Part shown: one piece after another, positions 9,007 through 16,998 of the stretch
Position numbering within the stretch: position 1 is the first letter of the stretch
Layout: each line of letters starts with the position of its first letter
Assembly: GCF_009720365.1 (NCBI RefSeq)
Contig: NZ_ML769317.1
Span: 301,607-365,606 of the forward strand
Direction: 5' to 3'
Source: Catellatospora paridis
Lineage (GTDB): Bacteria > Actinomycetota > Actinomycetes > Mycobacteriales > Micromonosporaceae
DNA: 64,000 nt
Notes under the pieces: generated by a model
Databases searched by the model: none
What the model was told of the DNA's origin: nothing
The model's input: only the letters and a program-made list of their open reading frames with translations
Position numbers and translations under genes: made by a program

Positions 9007-10254
9007 TCAGCGGCTGGGCGAGGTGGACGGGGTAGGCGCTGTCCCGTAGAGGGCCTGGATGATCGCCATGGCCAGCGCGTTGGCCGGCTGCTTGCCGTCC
9101 GGAGCGGCGAACAGGCTGGTCAGCACGATGACCGTGTCCTTGCGGACGGGGTCGTGGGCCATGAACGAGTTGAACCCTGGGATCTGGCCGTCGTGGCCGT
9201 ACAGCGGCCCGAACCGGACGAGCGCCAGGCCGTAGCCGACCTCGAACGGTGCCGGGGTCTGGATCGGCTGGATGCTGTCCAGCCGCATCTGCTGTGTCTT
9301 CGCGTCGAGCAGCCCACCGCTCACCAGCGCCGTGGCGTACTTGGTCAGGTCCGCGGCCGTGGATATCGCGGCACCGGCCGCCCACGCCCACGACGGGTTG
9401 GTGACGGTGACGTCCTTGGGCGCCAGGGTGCCCGCGGCGGCGGCCGCCTGCTCGGCCTGCGGCAGTGCGGGGTCGGCGAGCGTGCTGACGTTCGTGCCGA
9501 ACATGTAGCCCTGCGGGTGGGGCGCGGGGATGTCGGCGTCCGTCGGCGCGGGCAGGAGCGTCTCGCGCAGGCCGAGCGGGCCGAAGATCCGCTGCTGGAA
9601 CTCGTCCTGCAGGGAACGGCCGGTGAGCTGCTCCACGATGAGGCCGGCCAGGATGAGGTTGGTGTTGGAGTAGTGGAACCCCGCGCCCGGCGCGAAGTAC
9701 GCAGGCTTGGCGAACGCGATGGCGAGCAGTTCCTCGGGCTTCCAGACCCGCAGCGGGTCGCTGTCGAGCTGGGCGTTGAACTGCTCGTCCTCGGAGTAGT
9801 TGTAGAGCCCGCTGCGCATGTTCAGCAGCTGTGCGATGGTGATGGCGTCGCCGTCGGGCACCTCCGGCCGGTACTTCGACACGGGGTCGTCCAGGCCGAT
9901 CCTGCCTTCCTGGACCAGTTGCAGGAGCACCGTGCCGGTCATGGTCTTGGTGTTCGAGCCGATCCGGAAGCGGTCGCCGACGGTCACCGGACCGCCGCCG
10001 TCGACCGTGCGGGTGCCGAAGGTCTGGGTCCAGTCGCCCTTCTCCGGTGACGTGATCATCACGACCGCGCCGGGCACGCGCATGTCGCTGATGATGGTCT
10101 GCAGCGTGTTCTGCAGCTGCGCGGCGTATGCGGGCGTCGCCGGAGCGGGCGTCTGCCAGGTCGCCGGTTCGCCGATCGTGTAGCCGCAGGCGCCCGCGAA
10201 GGCCGTGACGGCGACGAACGACATGACCACTCCACCTGCGCTGAACCGTCGCAT
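9007..10254 (-). CDS. Secreted beta-lactamase-family serine hydrolase (D,D-peptidase-like)
   Basis: A 415-residue class C beta-lactamase/D-Ala-D-Ala carboxypeptidase-fold enzyme. The nucleophile motif SNTK has Ser100 and Lys103, the second motif YSN has Tyr195 and Asn197, and a GHDG-like motif (YGHDGQIPG) stands in for the third. The N-terminus has a hydrophobic signal ending in AFAGAC, so Cys23 could be lipidated, although the lipobox is imperfect. I start at the ATG at 10254 because it puts the signal peptide at the N-terminus and has GGGGG 8 bases upstream; the frame stays open another 38 codons. Targets could be peptidoglycan peptides, D-amino-acid peptides or esters. Confidence 0.87.
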   Translation of the reverse strand: MRRFSAGGVVMSFVAVTAFAGACGYTIGEPATWQTPAPATPAYAAQLQNTLQTIISDMRVPGAVVMITSPEKGDWTQTFGTRTVDGGGPVTVGDRFRIGSNTKTMTGTVLLQLVQEGRIGLDDPVSKYRPEVPDGDAITIAQLLNMRSGLYNYSEDEQFNAQLDSDPLRVWKPEELLAIAFAKPAYFAPGAGFHYSNTNLILAGLIVEQLTGRSLQDEFQQRIFGPLGLRETLLPAPTDADIPAPHPQGYMFGTNVSTLADPALPQAEQAAAAAGTLAPKDVTVTNPSWAWAAGAAISTAADLTKYATALVSGGLLDAKTQQMRLDSIQPIQTPAPFEVGYGLALVRFGPLYGHDGQIPGFNSFMAHDPVRKDTVIVLTSLFAAPDGKQPANALAMAIIQALYGTAPTPSTSPSR

Positions 10255-10557
10255 GCCAGGACCCCCGTCCCTGTCGCAACCTGGCCGTCGAGGGGTCGAA
10301 CGCCTCGTCACCACTGCACCGAGTACATCAAATGCCAGAGCGCCCGGCAGGGTTTCCTGCAGATGCACGCCAGACCTCCGGCCTCAGGCATCGACACAAA
10401 CCGTCACCGTTCGATACTCTGCGGACGCCCGACAAGGCCGGCACGACACTCCGATCCAGCCGGTCATGCCATCGACCTCAGGCGACAGGCCAGTCACCGC
10501 CCGGCGGGCCGTCATCCTCCGCGATCAGGGCGCGACCTACGAGACCAGGGGGTTCCC
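10255..10557. promoter_or_regulatory. Divergent intergenic region
   Basis: About 300 bases between the serine hydrolase gene (minus) and the helical-repeat protein gene (plus). It should contain both promoters. I see no clear -35/-10 pair, palindrome or RNA gene. Confidence 0.4.
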
Positions 10558-11835
10558 GTGGTGGGACTGGGCGGTGGTTCCCGCCGGCGTGAGGTGGTGC
10601 GGCTGATGTCGGACGGCGAGCGCTGCTACGGGCGGGGTGACCTCGCCGGCGCGGTCGACCGGTATCAGCGGGCCTGCGCGCTGGTCCAGGACGCCATCCA
10701 CACCGAACCGTGGGACGCCGACAACGCGCAGCAACTCGGATCGATGTTGTACACCCTCGGTGAGTGGCTGCTGCAGGCGGAGGACTACCCGGCCGCTGTC
10801 GACGCGCTCGTCGCGGCCGAGGCAGCCTATGAGCGCCTCGGTGATCCGCCCGGACAGCTCGTCGCCGACGTCGTGATCCGCCGTGCCCGGGCGCACGCGG
10901 CGGCCGGCCAGCCGTTGTCGGCGATCGCCGAGGCCCAACAGGCGGTGACCACCTGCCTGGCCCTGACCGCCGAGCACGCCGACCCCGAGGACATGATCCC
11001 GGCTGCTCGGGTGGTCGCATTGGCCGCGCAGGTGCAGCTGTCCATCGGCGGCGACCCGGACGTAGCCGTCAGCGCCGCCGACTGGGCCCTGCGGCAATAC
11101 CTGGCGGCGTTCCGCCGCGGCGGCCAGTTCGCGCTGCCGGCGGTGCACGCCCCCGCGGTGCGCGCTGCGGCGGCCACCGCCTTCATCGTGCACGCCGCCG
11201 CGGGTCGGAGCGAACTGGCGCAGACGGCACGGTGGTTCTTCACCGTCGCCGGCGGTGGGCCACTGCCCGGCGGCGACCTGGTGGAGCGGGTGGCCGAGCG
11301 TCAGCCCACGCTCGCGCAGGCGCTCGGCGTCGCGGGCCGGCCCGAGCTGGCCGACAGGCTCACCGCGCCGGCCACCGAGGTCAGGATCCTCGTGCCGGCG
11401 ATGCGATGCTCCCCGCAGCTCGCCCCGGCGTACGCCAAGATCATGGGGGATCTGCTGATCGCCGCGCCCACCTGGGACGAGCTGCTGTTCGGTCTGGAGG
11501 CGCACGCGCTGTTCGCGGCGGCGTCCCAGCAGCGGGTGCCGACCATGCGTTACCAGTTCGGCGAGTTCGGCCTGCACTGGGCTGCTGCGGTCGTCAACTT
11601 CGGGCAGCGCCATGCCGAGAACGACAACGTGCCGGCCGCACTCGACGCCGCCGCGTGGCTGTCGGGCATCATCGGGCAGCTCGCCCCGCACGCGATGGCC
11701 CATCCGCAGGTGCGGTTCAACGCGTTGAGCCTGTCCCAATGGCAGCACGGCCTCTACACCGCGGTAGGCGACACGGCCGCCGCCGCGCAGGTGGCCGCCG
11801 TCATCACGACGCTGGAAGCGATGCCCGGCTCGTAG
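10558..11835 (+). CDS. Hypothetical TPR-like helical-repeat protein
   Basis: 425 residues, all helical. The first 150 residues look like tetratricopeptide-type pairs (GERCYGRGDLAGAVDRYQRACALV, then LGEWLLQAEDYPAAVDALVAAEAAYERLGD). There is no signal peptide or membrane helix. I chose the GTG at 10558 because CCAGGGGG lies just upstream and the coding character starts there; the frame is open further upstream without a ribosome-binding site. It converges with the LuxR gene with 9 bases between the stops. The later part (LAPAYAKIMGDLLIAAPTWDELLFGLEAHALFAAASQQ) has no assignment. A scaffold role is possible, but the function is unknown. Confidence 0.75.
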   Translation: MVGLGGGSRRREVVRLMSDGERCYGRGDLAGAVDRYQRACALVQDAIHTEPWDADNAQQLGSMLYTLGEWLLQAEDYPAAVDALVAAEAAYERLGDPPGQLVADVVIRRARAHAAAGQPLSAIAEAQQAVTTCLALTAEHADPEDMIPAARVVALAAQVQLSIGGDPDVAVSAADWALRQYLAAFRRGGQFALPAVHAPAVRAAAATAFIVHAAAGRSELAQTARWFFTVAGGGPLPGGDLVERVAERQPTLAQALGVAGRPELADRLTAPATEVRILVPAMRCSPQLAPAYAKIMGDLLIAAPTWDELLFGLEAHALFAAASQQRVPTMRYQFGEFGLHWAAAVVNFGQRHAENDNVPAALDAAAWLSGIIGQLAPHAMAHPQVRFNALSLSQWQHGLYTAVGDTAAAAQVAAVITTLEAMPGS

Positions 11836-11844
11836 ATCGCAGCT

Positions 11845-14409
11845 TTATGGCCTCCGAACTGCCGTTTCATCGGCACCGGAGCCCGGCACCGGGGTCGGCA
11901 GCGGTCCGCTCGCCATCGACCTGAGCCTGGCGAGCAGCTCGCTGCGGCTGTCGCAGCCCAGACGCCGGCGGATACGGGCCATGTGGTGTTCGACCGTCTT
12001 GGCGGAGATGAACAACTTCTCGCCGATCTGGCGGTAGGTCAGTCCGGCCAGCACGAGGTCGGCCACCTCCTGCTCGCGCGCGGTGAGCGGGTTCGTGTCG
12101 CGGGCCCGGTCGGGTCGTCCCGCCGGGGCGGGCTCGGAGTCTGTGGCGGCCGGGCGGTCCGGCTTCGGCTGCAGGAGCCGGGCGTAGTCGAGCAGCGTGG
12201 TCATCGTCCGCCGATCGGCGGTGCGGATGGCGGCCTGGCCGGCGAGTCTGGCCGCGTCCCAGGGCAGGCCGACGCCGTGCAGCCGCCGGGCGGCGGTCTC
12301 GACGGCCTGCAGATCGACGACGCCGTGCCACACCTGCCACCAGCTCTCGGCAGCGCCGGCGACCGCCGAGCCGAATCGGGTGTGCCGGACACGCGCGAGC
12401 GCGGCCACCAGCTCGGCGGCGGCGGTCTCGTCCTCGGCGACGATGGCGGCGTGCAGGCTGCTCCAATGCAGCGGAGCCGCCCACAGCGGCGGGTCGCCCA
12501 GCCGGCCCAGCAGCAAATGCGCCTCGCGCAGATGCTCCCGGACCAGGCCCGGCTCACCGGCCCGCGCCGCGGCGACGGTGAACTCGCCGAGCGGGAGCAG
12601 CGTGAACAGGTCCACCGGGTGCCGCATGAGGGCTTCGCGGGCCCGTTCCCAGCCGCGGAGCAGTGCGGGCAGGTCGCTGTTGCGGCGCGCGACACCGACC
12701 TCCAGCGCCGTGGCGAACAGCTGGTCGCGGGGTTCCAGCGCGGTGCCGTGGCGGGCCGTGGCGTCGAGGATCGCGGCGGCCGCCGCGGTCTGCCCGCGCA
12801 TCATATGGATCCACGCCTGCAGCAGCCGGTGGCGCCGGGTCAGCAGCGACCCGCCGATACGGGCCCGCACGGCACGGGCCAGGACCGAGCTGCTGAGGTC
12901 GAACTCGCAGCAGTGCAACCCGACGACCGCGGCGAGTGCGGCAGGGCTGTCCGGCAGGAGCTCGGCCCGGCCGGCGGGTTCCAGCAGCGCCGCGGCCTGC
13001 GTCAGCGACGACAGGGCGGCGGTCGGTGAGCCGGTAAGCGTCTCCCGCAGCCCCTGGGCCATGAGCACGGACGCGCTGGTGAGCAGGGTCGGTGGAGCCG
13101 CCGGTCGCTGATCGGCGGCCGCGTCGAGCAGCTCGGGCCGTCCGGTCGCGGTGGCGGCGATCGCCGCGAACGCCGCCGCGCCGGCGGTGTCCGACCAGCG
13201 GTACAGGTCGGCGCTGCGGCCGAGCTGGCCGCGGTGGGCGAGCGCGGCGGCGGTGACCATGGCGGCCTCGGCGCGTACGGCGGGATCCGGTTCGGCCAGT
13301 GCCCGGTCCGCCAGGCGCAGCGCGACGTCGAGGTCGCCGGTCAGCGCGGCCGCGCGCGCCCAGCGGGCCGGCGAAGCCCTGCCTCCGGCGGCGGCCGCGG
13401 CGGCGAGCAGGTCCGCCGCGAGCGCCGGCTCGTCGGCCAGGACCTCGTCGGCGGCCGCCGCGAGCGGACCGGTCAGGTGGGCGTCGGCGAGACCGGCCCG
13501 GCGCAGGACCCGGACCACGGGCAGCGCCGCGCCGCCGCGCTGGAGTTGGATCTCGGCCAGGCGCTGCCAGACATCCTCCCGCAGGTCCGTGGGGCTGTGC
13601 GCGACGATCGCGTGCCGCACGATCGGTGACAGCCGGCCGCTGGGCCCGAGCAGGCCCGCCGCGCGTGCCGCCGCGTGCATTGCGTCCAGCTCGTCGGCGG
13701 TCCTGCCGAGCAGCTCACAGGCCACCGCCAGCGGCAGGTCCACCCCCGACGCGGCGGCCAGCAGCAGGCGGCGGACGTCGGCTCCCGCGTCGTCGAGGTC
13801 GGCGGCGAACGGGGCCAGCGCCGCGGCCGGCAGGTCCACCGGCTCGGCGGCCCGCCGGTGGTCCGGGGCGCCGGCCAGCGCCCGCGCCAGCCGGTCGACG
13901 TGTCCGGGCACGCCGCCTGCCTGCGTGTGTACGAAACGGACGGTCGCCGGCGTCGCGGCGTCGCCGAGCACCGCCGTCAGGAGGGCTGACGTCTGCTCCT
14001 CGCCGAACGGGCCGAGAGTCAGCGGCGGGCCGTGCCGCCGGAGCACGTCGGCCAGCTCCGCCAGAGCGGCCGGGCGCGGCCACGGCCGGTAGGCGACCAC
14101 GAGCCGGCACCGGTTGCCCGTGAGGAGTTCACGCAGGCCTCGCAGGCTGTCGGGGTCCAGGGCGTGCGCGTCGTCGACGAGCAGCACGCTGTCGGATGTA
14201 TGCGGCGTCGAACGGTCGAGCCGGTGGTCGATGACGGTGACGCCGGCGGACCCGTGGGCGCGTGCCAGCTCGCGCAGGACCGTGCTCTTGCCGTGCCCGC
14301 CGGGAGCCTGGACGGCGACGCCGGCCAGGAAGGGCGCCTGCTCGGCGAGGAAGTCCCGGACGCTGCCGGGCAGGAAGGGGGACTGGGTGGTCGTCCGCGG
14401 GCGGGGCAC
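11845..14409 (-). CDS. LuxR-family transcriptional regulator with AAA ATPase domain
   Basis: 854 residues in the LAL/MalT-type arrangement. The N-terminal ATPase has Walker A GGHGKST at 37-43 and Walker B SVLLVDDAH near 75. A long Ala-rich helical-repeat middle follows. A C-terminal LuxR helix-turn-helix sits at about 780-840 (LTAREQEVADLVLAGLTYRQ, then KTVEHHMARIRRRLG). Such proteins activate operons on binding a ligand and ATP. The GTG start has AAGGA 6 bases upstream. It lies 52 bases downstream of the Hsp70-like gene on the same strand, so the two are probably one operon. A likely target is the facing iniB-like promoter, which carries tandem CCCCTAAC repeats; this is inferred from position only. 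Confidence 0.9.
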   Translation of the reverse strand: MPRPRTTTQSPFLPGSVRDFLAEQAPFLAGVAVQAPGGHGKSTVLRELARAHGSAGVTVIDHRLDRSTPHTSDSVLLVDDAHALDPDSLRGLRELLTGNRCRLVVAYRPWPRPAALAELADVLRRHGPPLTLGPFGEEQTSALLTAVLGDAATPATVRFVHTQAGGVPGHVDRLARALAGAPDHRRAAEPVDLPAAALAPFAADLDDAGADVRRLLLAAASGVDLPLAVACELLGRTADELDAMHAAARAAGLLGPSGRLSPIVRHAIVAHSPTDLREDVWQRLAEIQLQRGGAALPVVRVLRRAGLADAHLTGPLAAAADEVLADEPALAADLLAAAAAAGGRASPARWARAAALTGDLDVALRLADRALAEPDPAVRAEAAMVTAAALAHRGQLGRSADLYRWSDTAGAAAFAAIAATATGRPELLDAAADQRPAAPPTLLTSASVLMAQGLRETLTGSPTAALSSLTQAAALLEPAGRAELLPDSPAALAAVVGLHCCEFDLSSSVLARAVRARIGGSLLTRRHRLLQAWIHMMRGQTAAAAAILDATARHGTALEPRDQLFATALEVGVARRNSDLPALLRGWERAREALMRHPVDLFTLLPLGEFTVAAARAGEPGLVREHLREAHLLLGRLGDPPLWAAPLHWSSLHAAIVAEDETAAAELVAALARVRHTRFGSAVAGAAESWWQVWHGVVDLQAVETAARRLHGVGLPWDAARLAGQAAIRTADRRTMTTLLDYARLLQPKPDRPAATDSEPAPAGRPDRARDTNPLTAREQEVADLVLAGLTYRQIGEKLFISAKTVEHHMARIRRRLGCDSRSELLARLRSMASGPLPTPVPGSGADETAVRRP

Positions 14410-14461
14410 TGAGGTTCCTTACTGGGCGGGAGCGGGTGGTCCGGTCTGGTCGTCGGCCCGG

Positions 14462-15739
14462 CTACGGAACCCGGCCGCGGGCGTGCGCGAACATCGCCGA
14501 CGACCGACTCCTGGGCAGGCTCAGGTCGGTGATGCGCACGGGAGGGCGCGGCGGTGCGGCGTCATGCCAGTCGGTGCCGCCGCCGTCGGGCACCGGGTGG
14601 TCGTCGTCCGGGTCGGGTGCGGCGGCGTGCCGGGGCGGCTCGTCCCGCGGCGCCTGCCCGGCCGCGGTGACCAGGCGCTGTGCCACCAGGGCCGCGCCCA
14701 TGGCCGCCGTGGGCTGGGCGTCGGCGCTGACCGCGACGTCGCCCGGCAGCTGCTCGCCGATCATCTCGGTGAGCAGCGGCAGGTCTGCGGCGGCGCCGGT
14801 GAGCAGCACCCCGTCGAGTTGGTCGGGCCGCAGCCCGGCGTCACGCACGGTGCGCAGCAGGGTGTCGACGAGCAGCAGCAGCATCGGGCGGATCGCCTCG
14901 CCGTACGCGGCCCGGCCCACGGGCACGGCGGTCAGTCCCAGCGGCAGCGGTACCAGGACCTCGGTCTGCGCGGCGGTCGTGAACGTCAGCCGCGCCTTGG
15001 CGCAGGCCGCCTGCAGGTCCAGCAGCGCCAACCGGATCTGCGGATCCTGCAGGTAGCCGCGTCCGAACTCGCGGGTCAGCCGGGCCCGGACCAGCTCGGC
15101 CAGCGCCTCGTCGAAGTCGTCGCCGCCGAGCGGGTCGACGCCCTGCCGGCAGCTGGGCATGGTGGATCCGGTCGGCGTGCGGCGCACCACGGATGTCTCG
15201 AACCCGTTGCCGCACATGCTCAGCACGGCCAGTGTCCGGCCGTCGAACTCGCGCCAGGCGTGGGCCGTCGCGGCCGCCACGGGTGCGGGCAGCAGCGTCG
15301 CCTCGCCGAGTCCGGTGTCCCACAGGGCCCGCCGCAGCAGGCCGCGGCGGTGCTCGCCCCAGGTCGCCGGGTGGCTGACCGCCAGGTGCTCGGGGCGGCT
15401 GCCGGTCTGCGCCTGTGCCCGCTCGACGGCCCAGTCGACCAGCACGGCGGTCAACGTGTGCGGCAGGCACGGCTCCCCGGCGACGACCTGCGGCACGTCG
15501 TCGCCGACCCGCTGCACGAAGCCGCGGGCGATGCGGCGGCCGTCGACCATGGGCCCTTCGGCGACCTGGTCGCCGACGGAGAACGCCCCGTCGGCGGCGA
15601 CCCGCAGCACGGCAGGCACGGTGTATGCGTTCGCCCCCAGCCGCAGGGGCTCGGGCGGGCCCCACGTCCAGCTCGCGAAGCTCGATCTGGCGGCGCTCAG
15701 GTGAGTGTCGCTGAGATCGATCCCTAGGACGTACGACAT
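14462..15739 (-). CDS. Hsp70-like ATPase-domain protein
   Basis: 425 residues, covering only the actin-like nucleotide-binding half of Hsp70 (DnaK is about 600-640). The phosphate-1 loop reads GIDLSDTHLSAA, against GIDLGTTNS in DnaK. The phosphate-2 segment reads LSMCGNGFETS where DLGGGTFD is expected, and the adenosine segment reads LLTGAAADLPLLTEMI. GVDPLGGDDFDEAL is well conserved. No substrate-binding domain or lid is present. ATP binding may be altered or lost. The ATG at 15739 has a strong GGAAGGAG site; the frame extends 39 codons upstream without support. It diverges from the iniB-like gene and precedes the LuxR gene. A role with the neighbouring dynamins is inference. Confidence 0.85.
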   Translation of the reverse strand: MSYVLGIDLSDTHLSAARSSFASWTWGPPEPLRLGANAYTVPAVLRVAADGAFSVGDQVAEGPMVDGRRIARGFVQRVGDDVPQVVAGEPCLPHTLTAVLVDWAVERAQAQTGSRPEHLAVSHPATWGEHRRGLLRRALWDTGLGEATLLPAPVAAATAHAWREFDGRTLAVLSMCGNGFETSVVRRTPTGSTMPSCRQGVDPLGGDDFDEALAELVRARLTREFGRGYLQDPQIRLALLDLQAACAKARLTFTTAAQTEVLVPLPLGLTAVPVGRAAYGEAIRPMLLLLVDTLLRTVRDAGLRPDQLDGVLLTGAAADLPLLTEMIGEQLPGDVAVSADAQPTAAMGAALVAQRLVTAAGQAPRDEPPRHAAAPDPDDDHPVPDGGGTDWHDAAPPRPPVRITDLSLPRSRSSAMFAHARGRVP

Positions 15740-16028
15740 CGGACTCCTTCCCCCGCGGGGCACCGCCCCGGTGGGCCCCGGTGAGGTCCACGGGGTGTGT
15801 ATCGTCCTGGCTCCCCCATTCGTTACAGCCGACCTCCCGAACGGGTCCCGCGTCACACCGAACAGGTAGCCCCTAACCCCCTAACGCCCGAGGGGGGTGG
15901 TTCCCCGGCCCCGGGCCGCGGTGATCGGGGCCGCGTCCCCGACGCCCGGCGGGACCGGCGGACCCTACGGTCGGAGCCGATCAAGGACCACGGATCGACC
16001 ACCGACACCACTGAAGGAGACCGTCACC
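15740..16028. promoter_or_regulatory. Divergent promoter region between Hsp70-like and iniB-like genes
   Basis: 289 bases separate two divergent operons. A tandem direct repeat CCCCTAAC-CCCCTAAC lies at 15870-15885, followed by a G-run. TACGGT near 15966 could be a -10 for the plus strand; no convincing -35 was found. The repeat is a candidate binding site for the LuxR regulator encoded next door. Confidence 0.45.
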
Positions 16029-16898
16029 ATGGACGGACACCAGACGCTGCGCGACTTCGTGCTGGAGCTGATCACGGACTCGCAGGCCCGCGCGGCGTTC
16101 GAACTGGACCCGGAGGGCAGCCTGCAGGCCGCCGGGCTCGGTGACCTGACCCCGGCCGACGTGCAGGACGTCATCCCGCTGGTCGCCGATCTCGCGCCGG
16201 CCCAGGCCATCACCAGCCCGGTGCAGTTCGCGCAGAACCTGGGACTCGACACCCTGCCCACCGACGGCACCGCCGCCGTGAGCCAGTTGCAGCACCTCGC
16301 CGAACTGCTGCCGGTCGGGGGGCACTCGGCCAACAGCGACCTCAACTTCGCGACCCTCGGCGCGGTCTCCACCGCCCCGGCGCTGTCCGCCCTCGGCGGC
16401 GGCCTGTTCGCGCCCACTGTGGTGGGCACGGGAACGGGCGCCGCCTTCGGCACCGGCGACGGGACGGTCGGCCTGACGTCCGAGCACGACGTGTCCGGCA
16501 CCCTGGACGCCGACCTGACCATCCCCGGCCTGCCCGCGACCGGGCCGCTCCCGGTCGGCGGCGACGGCGGGCCGCTGCAGCCGGTAGAGGGGACGCTGGG
16601 CACCGTCACCTCCGTCATCGACGGTGTCGGCGACCTTCCCGTCCTGGGCTCTGTCACCGGCGAGCTCGACAGCGTGCTCGGCGGCGCGGGCGGCCTGACC
16701 GGCGGCCTCGACGGCACGCTCGGCGGCGACGGCGGGGTCGGCGGCCTCCTCGACGGCACCCTGCACGCGACGACCGACGTCACCGGCGACCTCGGATCCA
16801 CGCTCGGCGTCGGCCACATCACGGGTGACCTCGGCCTGAGCGGCGACGCGCACGCCGGCGGCACCGGCGTGCTCGGTCTGGCCGACGGCCTGCTCTGA
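16029..16898 (+). CDS. IniB N-terminal domain-containing protein
   Basis: 289 residues. The first 50-60 residues match the IniB N-terminal domain (TLRDFVLELITDSQARAAF, then GSLQAAGLGDLTPADVQDV). The rest is Gly/Leu/Asp-rich low-complexity sequence with repeats like GGLDGTLGGDGG and DVTGDLGSTL, as in mycobacterial IniB. There is no signal peptide. IniB is the first product of the cell-wall-stress-induced iniBAC operon of mycobacteria; its molecular role is unsettled. The ATG at 16029 has AAGGAG about 10 bases upstream. A strong hairpin follows the stop, and then two dynamin-like genes, so the order and sizes match iniB-iniA-iniC. Confidence 0.88.
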   Translation: MDGHQTLRDFVLELITDSQARAAFELDPEGSLQAAGLGDLTPADVQDVIPLVADLAPAQAITSPVQFAQNLGLDTLPTDGTAAVSQLQHLAELLPVGGHSANSDLNFATLGAVSTAPALSALGGGLFAPTVVGTGTGAAFGTGDGTVGLTSEHDVSGTLDADLTIPGLPATGPLPVGGDGGPLQPVEGTLGTVTSVIDGVGDLPVLGSVTGELDSVLGGAGGLTGGLDGTLGGDGGVGGLLDGTLHATTDVTGDLGSTLGVGHITGDLGLSGDAHAGGTGVLGLADGLL

Positions 16899-16922
16899 CC
16901 AGGCGTTCGACGTCGCACCGAC

Positions 16923-16954
16923 GGCTGGACCGCCCGGCGACGGGCGGTCCAGCC
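16923..16954 (+). terminator. Hairpin between the iniB-like and iniA-like genes
   Basis: Perfect 14-base arms (GGCTGGACCGCCCG and complement) enclose a GCGA tetraloop. It starts 25 bases after the iniB-like stop. It should terminate, attenuate or stabilise the iniB-like transcript, making IniB expression separable from the dynamins. Confidence 0.7.
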
Positions 16955-16963
16955 ACTCGCTAC

Positions 16964-16991
16964 TTGATAATTCCTCTGATATCGGCAGAAT
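16964..16991 (+). promoter_or_regulatory. Candidate promoter for the dynamin pair
   Basis: TTGATA (16964-16969), a 16-base spacer and CAGAAT (16986-16991) resemble a -35/-10 pair. The -10 ends 7 bases before the GTG start, and there is no Shine-Dalgarno sequence, so a leaderless mRNA starting at the GTG is likely. It lies directly after the hairpin. Confidence 0.5.
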
Positions 16992-16998
16992 CCATCCC

